DNA of 64,000 nucleotides from Antilocapra americana (GCA_007570785.1 ML660774.1:2467466-2531465), one strand, 5' to 3'; shown: positions 44,618 to 56,316, numbered from the stretch's first letter. Made by a program: numbers and translations. The notes: a model not told the origin generated them from the sequence alone.

Positions 44618-45728
44618 AAAAGATGCGATACATATATACAATGTAATATTACTCAACCATTATAAAGAATGAAACAACACCATTTGCAGCCACATGGATG
44701 AGCCTAGAGATCATCATGCTGAGTGATATAATCAGACAGAAGGGGAAATATTTTATGACATGCCTCATATCTGAAAAGAAATGATACAAGTGAACTTAGA
44801 AAACAGAAAGAGACATACAGAGGAAATATTTATGGTTGCTGGGGGAAGGGATAATTAGGAAGTTTCGGATAGACATGTACACATTGCTATGCTCGATATG
44901 GATATCCAACAAAGACCTACTGTAGGGCATAGGGAACTCTGCTCAATATTGTGTGGCAGCCTGGTTGGGAGGTGAGTTTGGGGGAAAATGGGTACATGTA
45001 TATGTATGGCTGAGTCCCTTCGCTGTTCACCTGAAACAATTCAGTTCAGTTCAGTCACTCAGTCATGTCTGACTCTTTGTGACCCCATGGACTGCAGCAC
45101 ACCAGGCCTCCCTGTCCATCACCAACTCCTGGAGTTTACTCAAACTCATGTCCACTGACTCAGTGATGCCGTCCAATCATCTCAACCTGTCACCCCTTTT
45201 CCTCCCACCTTCAATCTTTCCCAGCATCATGGTCTTTTCAAATGAGTCAGTTCTTCACATCAGTTGGTCAAAGTATTGGAGTTTCAGTTTCAGCATCACT
45301 CCTTCCAATGAATATTCAGGACTGATTTCCTTTAGGATGGACTGGTTGGATCTCTGTGCTGTCCAAGGGACTCTCAAGAGTCTTCTCCAACACCACAGTT
45401 CAAAAGCATTAATTCTTCGGCGCTCAGCTTTCTTCATAGTCCAAATTTCACATCCATATATGACTACTGGAAAGACCATAGGCTTGACTAGATGGACCTT
45501 TGTTGGCAAAGTAATGTCTCTGCTTTTTAATATTCTGTCTAAATTGGTCATAACTTTTCTTCCAAGGAACAAGCGTCTTAATTTCATGTCTGTAGTCACC
45601 ATCTGCAGTGATTTTGGAGCCCAAAAAATAAAGTTGTCACTGTTTCCACTCTTTCCCCATCTATTTGCCATGAAATAATTATAACACTGTTAATCAGCTA
45701 TACTTCAATACAAAATAAAAAGTCAAAA
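44618..45728 (+). mobile_element. L1, ORF2 end and 3' UTR, split by BovB
   Basis: TACAATGTAATATTACTCAA, CATTTGCAGCCACATGGATG, GATTGAGT-type 3' UTR phrases to GTTCACCTGAAACA, then after the BovB the terminal piece TAACACTGTTAATCAGCTAT and TTCAATACAAAATAAAAAGT. The two parts join without a gap in L1 order. Confidence 0.85.
45037..45673 (-). mobile_element. BovB LINE 3' end inside L1
   Basis: Minus-strand BovB from AGTTCAGTTCAGTCACTCAG to CATCTATTTGCCATGAA. L1 flanks GAAACAATT and GAAATAATT act as TSD with one change. A 138-codon minus frame (45255-45671) is still open and reads DAFELWCWRRLLRVPWTAQR, the C-terminal part after the RT. A 199-codon frame on the plus strand here is antisense to this coding region. 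Confidence 0.93.
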
Positions 45729-46395
45729 AATTGTTCTTGTGAACTAACATCTGCCACATTTCCAGCAATATGGTATTATCTAGATATTGGGTATATTCCT
45801 TACAGGAAAAGTTAAGCAAATATTAGGACTAAAAATCTATCTTTCTTTCTGTCACTCAAGATCACCCATCAGTGTCATTTGCATATTAGTGGAACTTGCT
45901 TAATATGTCAAAAAGTAATTTCTTTGAATTAGAGATCTCTTTTTGTTTGTTTTATTCTTCACTGTATTTTGCACTGAAACAGAAACTGAAGAAAAGTTAG
46001 TGAAATCAACACTTTTGCTGAACACTGATCTCTACTGTGATGTCTGTGGGCACTTGCTACTTCAGTGTTCAGGAGTCCAGGGGCCACGTCAGAAACTCTG
46101 ACTCTTGAGAAATACATACTTCTTAAAGGAGGCTATTAAAGAGGTGCTTCTTTCTTTCCTTTTTTCCTCTCATAAAGAGGGAAGGGTTTGTTTGTTTGTT
46201 TTGTGAGTAGAAGCAGTCATCCTATGAACAAAAAGTAACAAGCATGGGGAATAAAGCCACACTTTGTATGGGGGAAAATACAGGGAAAGACAAAGACTGG
46301 CATCTTTGACCAGTGAACTGATGCAAGCTACATTTACTTCTAGACTTTGTGGAAAAATAATACTTGCTTTTTTTTTTTTTAAGTGAAAGGGAGCA
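45729..46395. other. Unassigned sequence
   Basis: No gene or repeat recognised. A T12 run lies at about 46370-46381. Confidence 0.4.
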
Positions 46396-46800
46396 GTTGG
46401 GGTAATTACAAGGTTTCTGGGTTGAAATATGGTCGAGTTTTCATTTAAGAACTAACTCAGAACAAGTGTGAGGAGGGTAGAAAAAATGAGAATTAAATTT
46501 GGACATATTTGCTTCATTTCAAATACTTCATTGTTTTCCAGAAAGAGACCCAGTAGACAGTTGAATATGAATCATCTAGGTTTAGAGGAGAAATCTGGGA
46601 AGGAGATAGCCATTTTGGAATCATCAGCCTAGGAATGACAATAGAAGAGATAAATTAGTGACTTTATATAAATAGAAAAGAGAAGTCATCTGATAACTTG
46701 ACTCTAGACCACTGTAACACACAGAGAAGGAATCACCAGAAAAGACAGAAAAGAAGCAGCCATTTGTAGAAAGACAACCAGGACTGTCCTATACTAGAAA
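46396..46800 (+). mobile_element. Ancient interspersed repeat, class unclear
   Basis: ACAAGGTTTCTGGGTTGAAA, GACCCAGTAGACAGTTGAAT, AATCATCAGCCTAGGAATGA and CAGAAAAGAAGCAGCCATTT follow the order of an old repeat common to placental mammals (CAGGTTTCTGGCTTG, GTAGGCAGTTGGAT, GTCATCAGCATA). I cannot name its class with confidence. Confidence 0.45.
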
Positions 46801-47109
46801 TAAGCAGACAAAAGCAGTATCTAAAGAAATATAGAGACTGAACATGCCCAGATCCTGATAATAAAGAAGAGAACTAACTACAGGAGTGGGTATCAAAATG
46901 ATTAACAAGAGGGTTTTGGTGGGGCATTTTTGTGGAGTATTAGAAAGGAAAGCACAAATGAAGTAGAATAAATGGAAAAGGGGATTTGGAGATCTTGATT
47001 CTAACATATTTTTGACAAGTTTTGAAGTACAAGTGAGAATAGAAATGGGTCAATAGCTAAAAAGAAATTCTGATATTTAAAAGGATCAAAAAAAAAAAAA
47101 AAGCCCCTA
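46801..47109. other. Unassigned, ends with poly-A run
   Basis: An A15 run at about 47088-47102 could be the tail of an unrecognised retroposed sequence ending there. Confidence 0.35.
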
Positions 47110-47357
47110 AAAGATAGGCACATTTTAATTCCCCAAATTTAGGTTATGTTACCTTACAGGAAAAAGGGACTCTGAGATGTGATTAAAATAAGAAAACGGA
47201 GATGGAGAGATTATACTGGATTATCCAGGAGAGCCTATTAAATCACAAGATCCTCACACAGGAAGACCAGAGTAACAAAAGGAATGCAAGGACTTCCCTG
47301 GCAGTAGCAGTCCAATGGTTAAAACTCCATATTCCCATTACAGGGTTTGTTGTTGTT

Positions 47358-47547
47358 CAGTCCCTAGTTCAGTTCAGTTGCTCAGTCGTGTCAACTCTGC
47401 AACCCCATGGACTACAGCTTGCCAAGCTTCCTTGTCCATCACCAGCTCCTGGAGCTTTCTCAAACTCATGTCCATTGAGTCTGTGATGCCATCCCACCAT
47501 TTTCATCCTCTGTTGTCCCCTTCTCCTCCTGCCTTCAGCAGTCCCTA
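47358..47547 (-). mobile_element. BovB 3' end inside BovB, innermost layer
   Basis: CAGTCCCTA at 47358-47366 and 47539-47547 flanks 172 bases that are only a BovB 3' end (AGTTCAGTTGCTCAGTCGTG to GTCCCCTTCTCCTCCTGCCTT). The host BovB continues across it. The host is more diverged than the insert, as expected. Confidence 0.93.
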
Positions 47548-48571
47548 AGTGGTGTCCAACTTTTTGTGGCTCCATGGACTACAGCACAGCAGGCTACTCT
47601 GTTCTCCACTATCTCCTGGAGTTTGCTCAAATTCATGTCTACTGACTCAGTAATGCTATCTAACCATCTCATCCTCTGTTGCCTCCTCCTCCTTTTGCCT
47701 TCAATTTTTCCCAGCATCAGGGTCATTTCTAATGAGTCCACTCATCAGGTAGCCAAAGTATTCGACCTTCAGCTTCAAAACCAATCTTTCCAATGAATAT
47801 TCAGGACTGATTTCCTTTAGGATTGACTGGTCTGATCTCCCTGTTGTCCAGGGGACTCTCAAGAGTCCTCTCCAGAACCACAATTCAAAACCATCACTTC
47901 TTTGGTGCTCAGCCTTCTTTATGGAGCAAGTTTCACATCCATATTCATGAAAACTGGAAAAAACATAGCTTTGACTATAGGGACCTCTGTCTGTGAAGTG
48001 ATACCTCTGGTTTTTAATATACTGTTTAGGATTGTCATAGCTTTTCTCCCAAAGAGCAAGCGTCTTTTAACTTCATGGCTGTAGTCACTGTCCACAGTGA
48101 TATCGGAGCCCAAGAAAATAAAATCTATCACTGCCTCCACTTTTCCCCCTTTGATTTGTCATGAAGTGATGGGACTGGATACCATGATCTTGTTTTTTTT
48201 TTTTAATGTTTCATTTTAAGCCAATTTTTTCACTCTTCTCTTTCACCTTTATCAAGAGGCTCTTTAGTTCCTCTTCACTTTCTGCCATTAGAATTGTGTC
48301 ATCTGTATTTTGGAGGTTGCTGGTATTTCTCCTGGTAATTTTGACTGCAGCTTGTGATTCATCGAGCCCAAAGTGTTGCATGATGTACTCCACATAAAAG
48401 TTAAATAGTCAGGGTGACAGTATATAGGCTTGCTGTATTCCAGTCTCAATTTGGAACCAATTCATTGTTTCACGTAAGGTTCTAACAGTTGGTTCTTGAC
48501 CTACCATACAGCTTTCTTATGATACAGGTAAGGTGGTATGGTATTCCCATCTTTCGAAAAATTTTCCACAG

Positions 48572-48574
<3 letters not shown>

Positions 48575-48610
<36 letters not shown>
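48575..48610. repeat. (TG)n microsatellite in BovB
   Basis: Eighteen TG units where BovB normally has the CACAGTTTGTTGTGATCC phrase; the repeat grew from a TTGTTGTG seed. Confidence 0.95.
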
Positions 48611-48617
<7 letters not shown>

Positions 48618-49675
48618 TCCAGTCAAAGATGATACAGGAGTCAATAAAGCAGAAGTTTTTCTGGAATTCCCTTCCTTTCTCCATGATCAAATGAATGTTG
48701 GCAATTTGATCTCTGGTTCGTCTGGCTCTTTGAAACTCAGCTTATATATCTGGAAGTTCTTGATTCATGTACTACTGAAGCCTAGTTTGAAGGGTTTTGA
48801 ATATTACCTTACTAGCATGTGAAATGAGCAGAACTGTTTGAACTCTTTTTGGCAATGCCTTCCTTTGGGACTGGAAAGAAAACTAACCTTTTGTAGTCAT
48901 GTGGCCACTGCTGAGTTTTCCAACTTTGCTGACATACTGAGTGCAACCCTTTAACAGCATCATCTTTTAGAGCTTTAAATAGCTCAGCTGGAATTTCATC
49001 ACCTCCACTAGCTTTGTTCACAGTATTGCTTCCTAAGGCCCAGTTGACTTTGCACTCTGGGATGGTGGCTCTAGGTAAGTGATCACATCACTGTGGTAAC
49101 CTAAGTCATTAAGATCTTTTTTTATATAGTTCTTCTGTGTATTCTTGCCACCTCTTCTTAATATCTTCTGCTTCTGTTAGATCCTTACCATTTCTGTCCT
49201 TTATCATACTCATCCTGAAATGTCCCCTTGATATCTTCAATTTTCTTGAAGAAATGCCTATTCTTTTTCATTTTATTGTTTTCCTCTGTTTTTTCACTGT
49301 TCGTTTAAGAAATCCTTATGTCTCCTTGCTATTCTCTGGAACTCTCCCATTCCCAATGCAGGGGGAATAGGTATTCAGTTCCTGGTCAGGGAACTAAGAT
49401 CCTGCATACTGTCTCATGGTGTAGTCAAAACAGAAAAATATAAAAATGAATGTAGGAAGTCCTGTAAGCTGGAAAAGTCAAGAAAATGGGTTCTGCTAGA
49501 ACTTCCAGAAGCAACACAGCCCATGGACATCATAAACAGAGCATAGAGCTCAATGAAAGTGATTTCAGGCCTCTGAGGTTCAGAACTACAAATAATGGGT
49601 AGATAATAAATTTATATTGTATTAAACACTACATTTGTGGTAATTTATTTTAACTGCAATGGAAAACCAAGGCAA

Positions 49676-50966
49676 GGTTCAAAGAAATTTTATATAAACT
49701 TTATATATTTTGAAATAAACTGTATATTTAATAACATGCATGCCACTTCAACAGAATATATTTTAAAGCAAATGTCTGTGTAATTTGAAACCACATGTTG
49801 CAAACACATGGGAAATTCCCTTAAAGCTTCCTGTATATTCTCTGCCAATGAAAATGCCTTTAGTCTCTCTTAGATGCAACCATTACTCTGACATTTACAA
49901 TGCTTCCTTCAATATTTTCCTTTACAGCTTTTTGATCTAAAACTATACACTTTAAAATATAGTTTAGATTGCTCTGTTTGAGCGTTTTATGAATGGAGGC
50001 ATCATAATACATATTTGGTATCTGACTTACTGCACTTAAAATCGTTAAAATATACTTAAGTTTCTGCCCATAGAAAACAATAAATTTTCATTGAAATGAG
50101 ATTCCACTGCCTAAACATGCCACAATTACATAGTGATGAGCTTTCATTTACTTTCTGGTTACTGCAATTATCAGCTAAATTGTTTCTATTTCTGCAGGTT
50201 AAGTACTAAGAAATAAAATCCATGAGTAATAGGCAGCATGATGTCCACATTTGTTAGAAAATACAAAATACCAGTGGTTTTGAAATACAGTGCTACCAGA
50301 AGGATACTAAAGGCTCCTCTGCTCTACATTCTTGCCATTACTTGATACTACCAACATACTAGATTTGTTCATCTTTTGACAAAAATGTGTGTCCATTTTG
50401 GGTATGTAGTCTTTATGACTTTTTGCAATCCCTTGATTACTTGAAGTGAGAACCAATGCATATATATATATATTTTTTTTTCTGGAGCACTTAGATTTCT
50501 TGTTTCAATTAGCCTTTTTCATATTGACATGAAGGAGATATTTCAGTTTCCCACTTACAGAGAAGCCATTTTCTTCCTTTCTTTAATGATAATTTTTGAA
50601 CCATCAGAAATCCAGAACTTTCAAGACAGGAGTAGTTAAAAGAAAGTGACTATAACCCAAAGCTAATATAATCAAGGAATATTTAAACACTGCACCAGAA
50701 CCTATGGACTCTTGACATGAAGAGTTAAAGTGGGTATTACCAGTTGGTAGCATGGGCTTGAAGTATGAAGGATCTTAAGTGAGAGAGAGAAACAGTGGTA
50801 TGTAATTTATAAAGAGGAATACTTGAGAGAATTGGAGACAAAGTACCACAACTTGAGATAACTATGGTTCAGCATCAGCAATCCTGTCAGGCTTCAGTTA
50901 GGGCAAGAACAAGAAGGGATAATACTAATAAAAGAGATTTACTAATGGTGCATTCCATAAACTAGA
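49676..50966. other. AT-rich background, possible old L1 trace
   Basis: Phrases around 49980-50110 (TTTTATGAATGGAGGCATCA, then TTCATTGAAATGAGATTCCA) weakly suggest an old L1 on the minus strand. Not enough to call. No gene. Confidence 0.35.
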
Positions 50967-51197
50967 AAGGTTTCCGTGAAAGTGTTAGTCACTCAGTCAT
51001 GTCCAACTCTTTGTGACCCCATGAACTATAGCCTGCCAGACTCCTCTGTCCATGGAATTCCCCAGGCAAGAATTCTGGAGCCGATTGCCATTCCTGTCTC
51101 CAGTGGATCATCCCAACTCAGGGGTTGAACCTGGATCTCCTGCATTGCAAGCGGTTTCTTTACCATCTGAGCCGTCAAGGGAAGTCCTAAGGTTTCC
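50967..51197 (-). mobile_element. Bov-tA SINE with 9-base TSD
   Basis: AAGGTTTCC at 50967-50975 and 51189-51197 flank a full minus-strand Bov-tA (GTTAGTCACTCAGTCATGTC to GAGCCGTCAAGGGAAGTCCT). Confidence 0.93.
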
Positions 51198-52577
51198 ATA
51201 CTGGGACTGAAACAGAATGTGGGTTTTGTTAGTGTTATATGAGGGAGGCATCTCTAAGGACATGAAAAGCTGGGATTTGATAAAAAGCTTGGGGTTTGGG
51301 TTTTTTTGTGGTTATTGATATAAATATGCCAAAAGGCATAGTGAGATTAGTCCTGGTCTCTTGAAAGTATTTGGCTATTGCTTTTAGCATTAGAAAGCAC
51401 TGACACGAAAGAGGGAAATTTCCTGGAGCAAGGAGAACATTGTGAATCCTCCCTTTGCTAATGAGAGCAGCAGGAAAACCAGGAGGGGACGGTGCTATGC
51501 GGACAAGTGCTAAAGCTTTCCATCTTCATTCTTACTGGTCTAGAACAAGAGAGTTATAAATACGAAACTGAATCTTAAGAGTAATACAATTAGATAAAAG
51601 AATCATTCATAGGAGAAGATCCCAAAATTACAAAGAATTTTCATAAGTGACCCGAGTGGAAAATATACTGACAGCGCCCTAGATAACATTTTGTGTACCA
51701 AGTAGAGATGGTCTAGAACCAATCCAAAAATATTCCCTCAGGTTTATGTCATCTTGTAGTAACCAGTCCAAACACCTTTCAACAAATCACCCCAGGTCAT
51801 TGTAAATCAAGCTTGTCTAAAGGTTTATTTTCTACTGTTGATTTTTTAACAAAGGAAATAATAACTTTAGGGAACAAATCATATAATGCATATTTTCACA
51901 AGATTAATAAAACATGTCATAGTATGTCTTGCTTTGGGGGGGGATCTGATATGAAAAGAGAATCATAGCAAAAACATATGTAATCATTGCAAAAGATTTT
52001 ATTTTACCTGAATAGGAATGCAGATGAAACTTTTTAAAAAACATTAAAAACACTAAGAATTTGACTTAAGTGAAATATAACAAAACTGGTGAGGACAACA
52101 TCAAGACTATCCCCTTGGTCCTCCCTGACTTTCAGGGAAAAACTTAAAAGTCCACTATTACATAGATGCTTCATGCCATTTAGGGCAGAGGAAGTGCAAA
52201 TCAGGTGACTCTATCCAATTACAAAATGCAAGCAGCACAGGTTCAATGGCTTGTGGTCCTGGAGGACAGGACAGGCAAATATTGACTCCCGACATTAGCT
52301 ACTGAAGTGAATAACTCAGAAATATTCAACTGATTATCTTCTTTTTGCTCTCTTCTCCCTATTTGTCTTTTTATCTCTGGACTTGCTTGTTCTTACCCAC
52401 ATTTTAAACACGGGCACAGACCATATATATATATAGGTGCCAAGGAAGGTAAATTCATGGAAACCTGTAGGACCAAAGATATTTAACAAAGTAAGCATGT
52501 GTGTAGTAAGATTCCAAGCAGAGGTTTTCTGAAATTTCCCATAAAGAAATTTGTTTTTATTCCTCTTACTCATGCTC
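51198..52577. other. Unassigned sequence
   Basis: No gene or repeat recognised; contains a G8 run near 51936 and a short (TA)n near 52422-52436. Confidence 0.45.
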
Positions 52578-52624
52578 TGTGTGTGTGTGTGTGTGTGTGT
52601 ATGTGTGTGTGTGTGTGTGTGTGT
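52578..52624. repeat. (TG)n microsatellite
   Basis: About 23 TG units with one A interruption at 52601. Confidence 0.95.
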
Positions 52625-52687
52625 AAAGCTAACTGAGTGAAAGTAATCCTGGGGGTTTGCTAGAATGCAGTCTTGGGTTCCAACCAA

Positions 52688-52766
52688 ACCCCAGGATATT
52701 AAATTTGCATTTTAATAAGATTTCCAGGTGATCTGTTTCCACATTAAAGTTTGAGAAGAACTGTCA
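52688..52766 (+). mobile_element. MER5A-like DNA transposon fragment
   Basis: AAATTTGCATTTTAATAAGA, TTTCCAGGTGATCTGTTTCC and AAAGTTTGAGAAGAACTGTC follow the 3' half of MER5A (ATTTGCATTTCTAACAAG, CCCAGGTGATGCTGATGC, CTTTGAGAACCACTG), a short non-autonomous hAT element of placental mammals. Confidence 0.68.
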
Positions 52767-53078
52767 CAGAAGATGCAGAAGAACACCTGAGTTATACTGA
52801 AGGAAAGCGAATGGAGTATTTGAGTGATATATTTTGGGTATAGTTACAGTTTCTTGAATTTTTAATGAAAATGAGAAGCCGCTTTTATTCAGTCATGATT
52901 ATATCCCCACGAAACTATGAGTCTGTTGACCTCATAGTACAAAATAATTTGCAAAACTATCTAAAGGAAATGTGACTCTATTTGTTCTTGCAACCATTCA
53001 GCCATATGCATGTTAATCAAATTCCCTTCTACTTTAAGAAGAGAAAAATGACAATCAGGAAACACTGTGATTTCCTCA
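52767..53078. other. Unassigned sequence
   Basis: Short stretch with nothing recognised. Confidence 0.4.
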
Positions 53079-53954
53079 CAGTTCAGTTCAGTCCCTCAGT
53101 CATGTCCAATTATTTTCGAACCCATGGACTGCAGCATGCCAGGCCTCACTGTCCATCACCAACTCCTGGACTTGACTCAAACACATGTCCATTGAGTCGG
53201 TGATGCCATCCAACCATCTCACCCTCTGTCATTCCCTTCTCCTCCCGCCTTCAATCTTTCCCAGCATCAGGGTCTTTTCAAATAAGTCAGTTCTTCGCAT
53301 CAGGTGGCCAAAGTATTGGAGTTTCAGCTCCTTCCAATGAATATTCCAATATTCACTCTTTCCAATGAATATTCAGGACTTATTTCCTTTAGGATAGACT
53401 GGTTGGATCTCCTTGCAGTCCAAGGGACTCTCAAGAGTCTTCTCCAACACCACAGTTCAATAGCATCAATCCTTCAGCACTCAGCTTTCTTTATAGTCCA
53501 ACTCTCACATCCACACATGACTACTGGGAAAACCATACCCTTGACTAGACAGACCTTTGTTGGCAAAGTAATGTCTCTGCTTTTTATTATGCCATTTAGG
53601 TTGGCCATAACTTTTCTTCCAAGAAGCAAGTGTCTTTTAATTTCATGGCTGCAATCACCATCTACAGTGATTTTGGAGGCCAAAAAATAATCTCTCACTG
53701 TTTTTCCATCTATCTGCCATGAAGTGATAGGACCAGATGCCATGATCTTAGTTTTCTGAATGCTGAGTTTTAAGCCAACTTTTTTCATTCTCCTTTATCA
53801 CTTTCATCAAGAAGCTCTTTAGTTTTTCTTCACTTTCTGCCATAAGTGTGGTGTCATCTGTGTATCTGAGGTTATTGCTATTTCTCTCAGCAATCTTGAT
53901 TCCAGCTTGTGCTTCATTCAGTCCAGCATTTCTTATGATGTACTGGGCATATAC
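53079..53954 (-). mobile_element. BovB LINE, C-terminal part and 3' end
   Basis: From AGTTCAGTTCAGTCCCTCAG to TCTTATGATGTACTGGGCAT. Minus frames read SCESWTIKKAEC and, near 53860, LRYTDDTTLMAES at the catalytic site (Ala to Thr, both Asp kept). A local duplication of TTCCAATGAATATTC near 53333-53372 disturbs the frame. Confidence 0.92.
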
Positions 53955-54139
53955 CAAAAATAATTAACAAACTATGCTAATATAAAACTGTAAATATTTA
54001 TTTAATCTATATTGCTATCTACTGGATAGACTACTGAATTACATGTTTTGCTGATCTGAAGAATAGTGAATTTTCATTCTTAAATACTAATCATACTAAA
54101 TAGATAATATGTAAATATAAATATGGTTGTCATAGATTT

Positions 54140-54337
54140 GTGTGCTTAGTTGCTCAGTCATGTCTTACTCTTCTGACCCCATGGACTATAGCCTACCAGG
54201 CTCCTCTGTCCATGGAGATTCTTTAGGCAAGAATACTGGATTAGGTTGCCATTTCCTACTCCAGGGGTTCCTCCCAACCTTGACATTGAACCTAGGTCTC
54301 CCATATTGCAGGTGGATTCTTTACAGAGAAGCCCATC
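54140..54337 (-). mobile_element. Bov-tA SINE
   Basis: GCTTAGTTGCTCAGTCATGT, AAGAATACTGGATTAGGTTG, and a shortened head TTCTTTACAGAGAAGCCCAT. A weak TSD TCATAG may flank it. Confidence 0.87.
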
Positions 54338-55042
54338 ATAGGTTTACATGATTTCAAAGGTCTACTTCTACCCATATGTATCATATCTACCTTATTTATA
54401 ACTGTAACTCTGTGAGAGGTCCTGATATGCCAATATGATAACCAACTAATAATTTTTACATGGCTTCCTAAAAATTTTATGATTTCTTAACTCTATGTCA
54501 CTGCTTCCTTTTAAAATAACTGTACCCAGAAGTTGTCACTCATAATGAAGTTTCAGACTAATTGAGCTTTGCCATGTGAAGATAGAGATAGTTTTATTTA
54601 TAAATCAAGGTTAGATTTAGCAAGATCATGGCAAAAAAAGATAAAATTTGTCATAATAATTGGTACAGTTAGGGAAAATCACCTGACGCAATTATTGAAA
54701 AAAAAAAAAAACTACCAGCATTAGCAATGAATTAACTGGTATCTTCATCTGTTTTACAACAGTTTGATTCACATTTCCTCACATTAAATTCCATCTACAG
54801 TAAATAAGTACTTACATTATCAATCAATCCAACATTCTTAATTTTATTTTATAGTATTAAGACTGCTATCTGAACATTGGTAAGATTCAGAAAATCTACA
54901 TATTTTCTGAAATTTGAATTGAAAAATTAAAAATATTTTAAAATTTACCTATCAAAATATTGTAAAAATTTATTATTTACTATAATTTAATAATTGTATT
55001 TTAAATTTATGAAGATATTTTATATAGAAAGTAAACACTTAT
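54338..55042. other. AT-rich background, nothing recognised
   Basis: Contains an A13 run near 54698-54710. No gene. Confidence 0.45.
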
Positions 55043-55626
55043 CAGTCAGTCAGTTCAGTCATTCAGTCGTGTGCGACTCTTTGCAACCCCATGAACTGCA
55101 GCACTTCAGGCCTCCCTGTCCATCACGAAGTCCCAAAGTCCACCCAAACACATGTCCATTTAGTCGGTGATGCCATCCAACCAGCTCATCCTCTCTCATC
55201 CCCTTCTCATCCTGCTCTCAATCTTTACCAGCATCAGGGTCTTTTCAAATGAGTTAGCTCTGGGCATCAGGCGGCCAAAGTATTCAGCTTCAGCATCAGT
55301 CCTTCCAATGAATATCCAGAAGTGATTTCATTTAGGATGGACTGTTTGGATCTACATGCAGTCCAAGAGACTCTCAAGAGTCTTCTCCAATACCACAATT
55401 CAAAAGCATCAATTCTTCTGTGCTTAGCTTTCTTTATAGTCCAACTCTCACATCCATGCATGACCACTAGAAAAACCACAGCCTTGACTAGACAGAGCTT
55501 TGTTGGTAAAGTGATGTCTCCACTTTTCAATATGTTATCCAGGTTGGCCATAACTTTCCTTCCAAGGAGTAAGCATCTTTTAATTTCATGGCTGCAGTCA
55601 CAATCTGCAGTGATTTTCGAGCCCAA
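55043..55626 (-). mobile_element. BovB LINE, 3'-terminal fragment
   Basis: TCAGTCAGTCAGTTCAGTCA to GCAGTGATTTTCGAGCCCAA. A 119-codon minus frame (55267-55626) keeps the C-terminal block (FELWYWRRLLRVSWTACR). 5'-truncated insertion. Confidence 0.92.
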
Positions 55627-56108
55627 TTAGAATTAACACAGTGATTTAAAACCATAATATAGAATTAGAGTTTTGTAATAGACACAATTTTTTTAAAAAA
55701 TTGAAGTCAAATAAGTTTATTTTGAGCATTTACTTATTCATGTTCAAGTTTATCCTGTTGAAAACTGGATATTGTAGGGTTTTTCAAAGTCTAATAGAAT
55801 CCTGAAAAATGAGCAAATAAGCTTAAGTTTGAGAACTCAACTTACTTTCAATTAGTTAAAATAGTTACAAATTAATTATTTGAAAACAGTTAAATGGCAA
55901 TTATTTAAAAAATCTGCCTTCTCTCATATGGAAATTTTTAAAGAGTTCATTATATTTTGCAAGAAAATGCCAGTTAATAAATATGTGCTTATATGCTGGA
56001 GAGGAAAAGCTTACATACATAAAAAAGATGATACAGATTAAATAACTTATTTTTATAAATTTATGGAAACTAATTTTTCTATATGCTTTTTGGTTAGTTT
56101 ACTTATTT
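55627..56108. other. AT-rich background, nothing recognised
   Basis: No repeat or gene assigned. Confidence 0.45.
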
Positions 56109-56316
56109 TTGGCTTCCCTGGTGGCTCAGACGGTTAAGCCTGCCTGCAACATAAGAGACCTGGGTTCAATCCCTAGGTTGGGAACATCCCCTGGAGAAGG
56201 AAATGGCAATCCACTCCAGGATTCTTGCCTGGCAAATTCCATGGATGGAGGAGCCTGGCGGGCTACAGTCTATGGGGTCACAAAGAGTCGGACATAACTG
56301 AGTAACTAACACACAC
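56109..56316 (+). mobile_element. Bov-tA SINE
   Basis: TTGGCTTCCCTGGTGGCTCA, GGGTTCAATCCCTAGGTTGG, ATTCCATGGATGGAGGAGCC, tail GAGTAACTAACACACACAAG. One of the least diverged SINEs in the window; the tRNA-like A and B boxes are easy to see. Confidence 0.93.

Larger units (their letters stand above)
47346..49348 (-). mobile_element. BovB LINE, third layer
   Basis: About 1.8 kb of minus-strand BovB from the 3' end (TTGTTGTTGTTCAGTCCCTA) to the endonuclease-RT linker (TTGCTATTCTCTGGAACTCT). SINE sequence ATTCCCATTACAGGG (47331-47345) and ATTCCCAATGCAGGG (49349-49363) is the TSD, two changes in 15. RT pieces are frameshifted; the catalytic site reads LQNTDD in place of LRYADD near 48296-48311. 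A (TG)n tract has grown inside it. Confidence 0.93.
47288..49445 (+). mobile_element. CHR-1 type SINE, second layer
   Basis: Left part GGACTTCCCTGGCAGTAGCA to ATTCCCATTACAGGG; right part TTCAGTTCCTGGTCAGGGAA, CTAAGATCCTGCATACTGTC to AAAAATATAAAAATG. The two halves meet when the BovB and one TSD copy are removed. It sits in the LTR with imperfect flanks AAAAGGAATGCAA and AAAAATGAATGTA. Confidence 0.82.
47110..49675 (+). mobile_element. MLT1-like MaLR LTR, outer layer of nest
   Basis: Left part 47110-47287: AGGTTATGTTACCTTACAGG, CTGAGATGTGATTAAAATAA, GATTATACTGGATTATCCAG, ATCACAAGATCCTCACACAG. Right part 49446-49675: GTAAGCTGGAAAAGTCAAGA, AGATAATAAATTTATATTGT, TACATTTGTGGTAATTTATT. Together they give the order of an MLT-type non-autonomous LTR, including the AATAAA region and the terminal phrase. 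About 2.16 kb of later insertions lie between. No coding part of a provirus is present. Confidence 0.68.

Noticed and set aside
45079..45678. 199-codon plus frame, the longest in the window
   Set aside because: It is antisense to the coding strand of a BovB 3' fragment, and near-identical frames occur opposite other BovB copies. Not a gene.
52334..52687. 117-codon minus frame with a Thr-His repeat
   Set aside because: The repeat is a translated (TG)n microsatellite and the rest has no recognisable motif.
56109..56180. tRNA-like A and B boxes at SINE heads, seen here and at other Bov-tA copies
   Set aside because: These are the tRNA-Glu-derived heads of Bov-tA SINEs and do not fold into a functional tRNA with an acceptor stem and anticodon loop.
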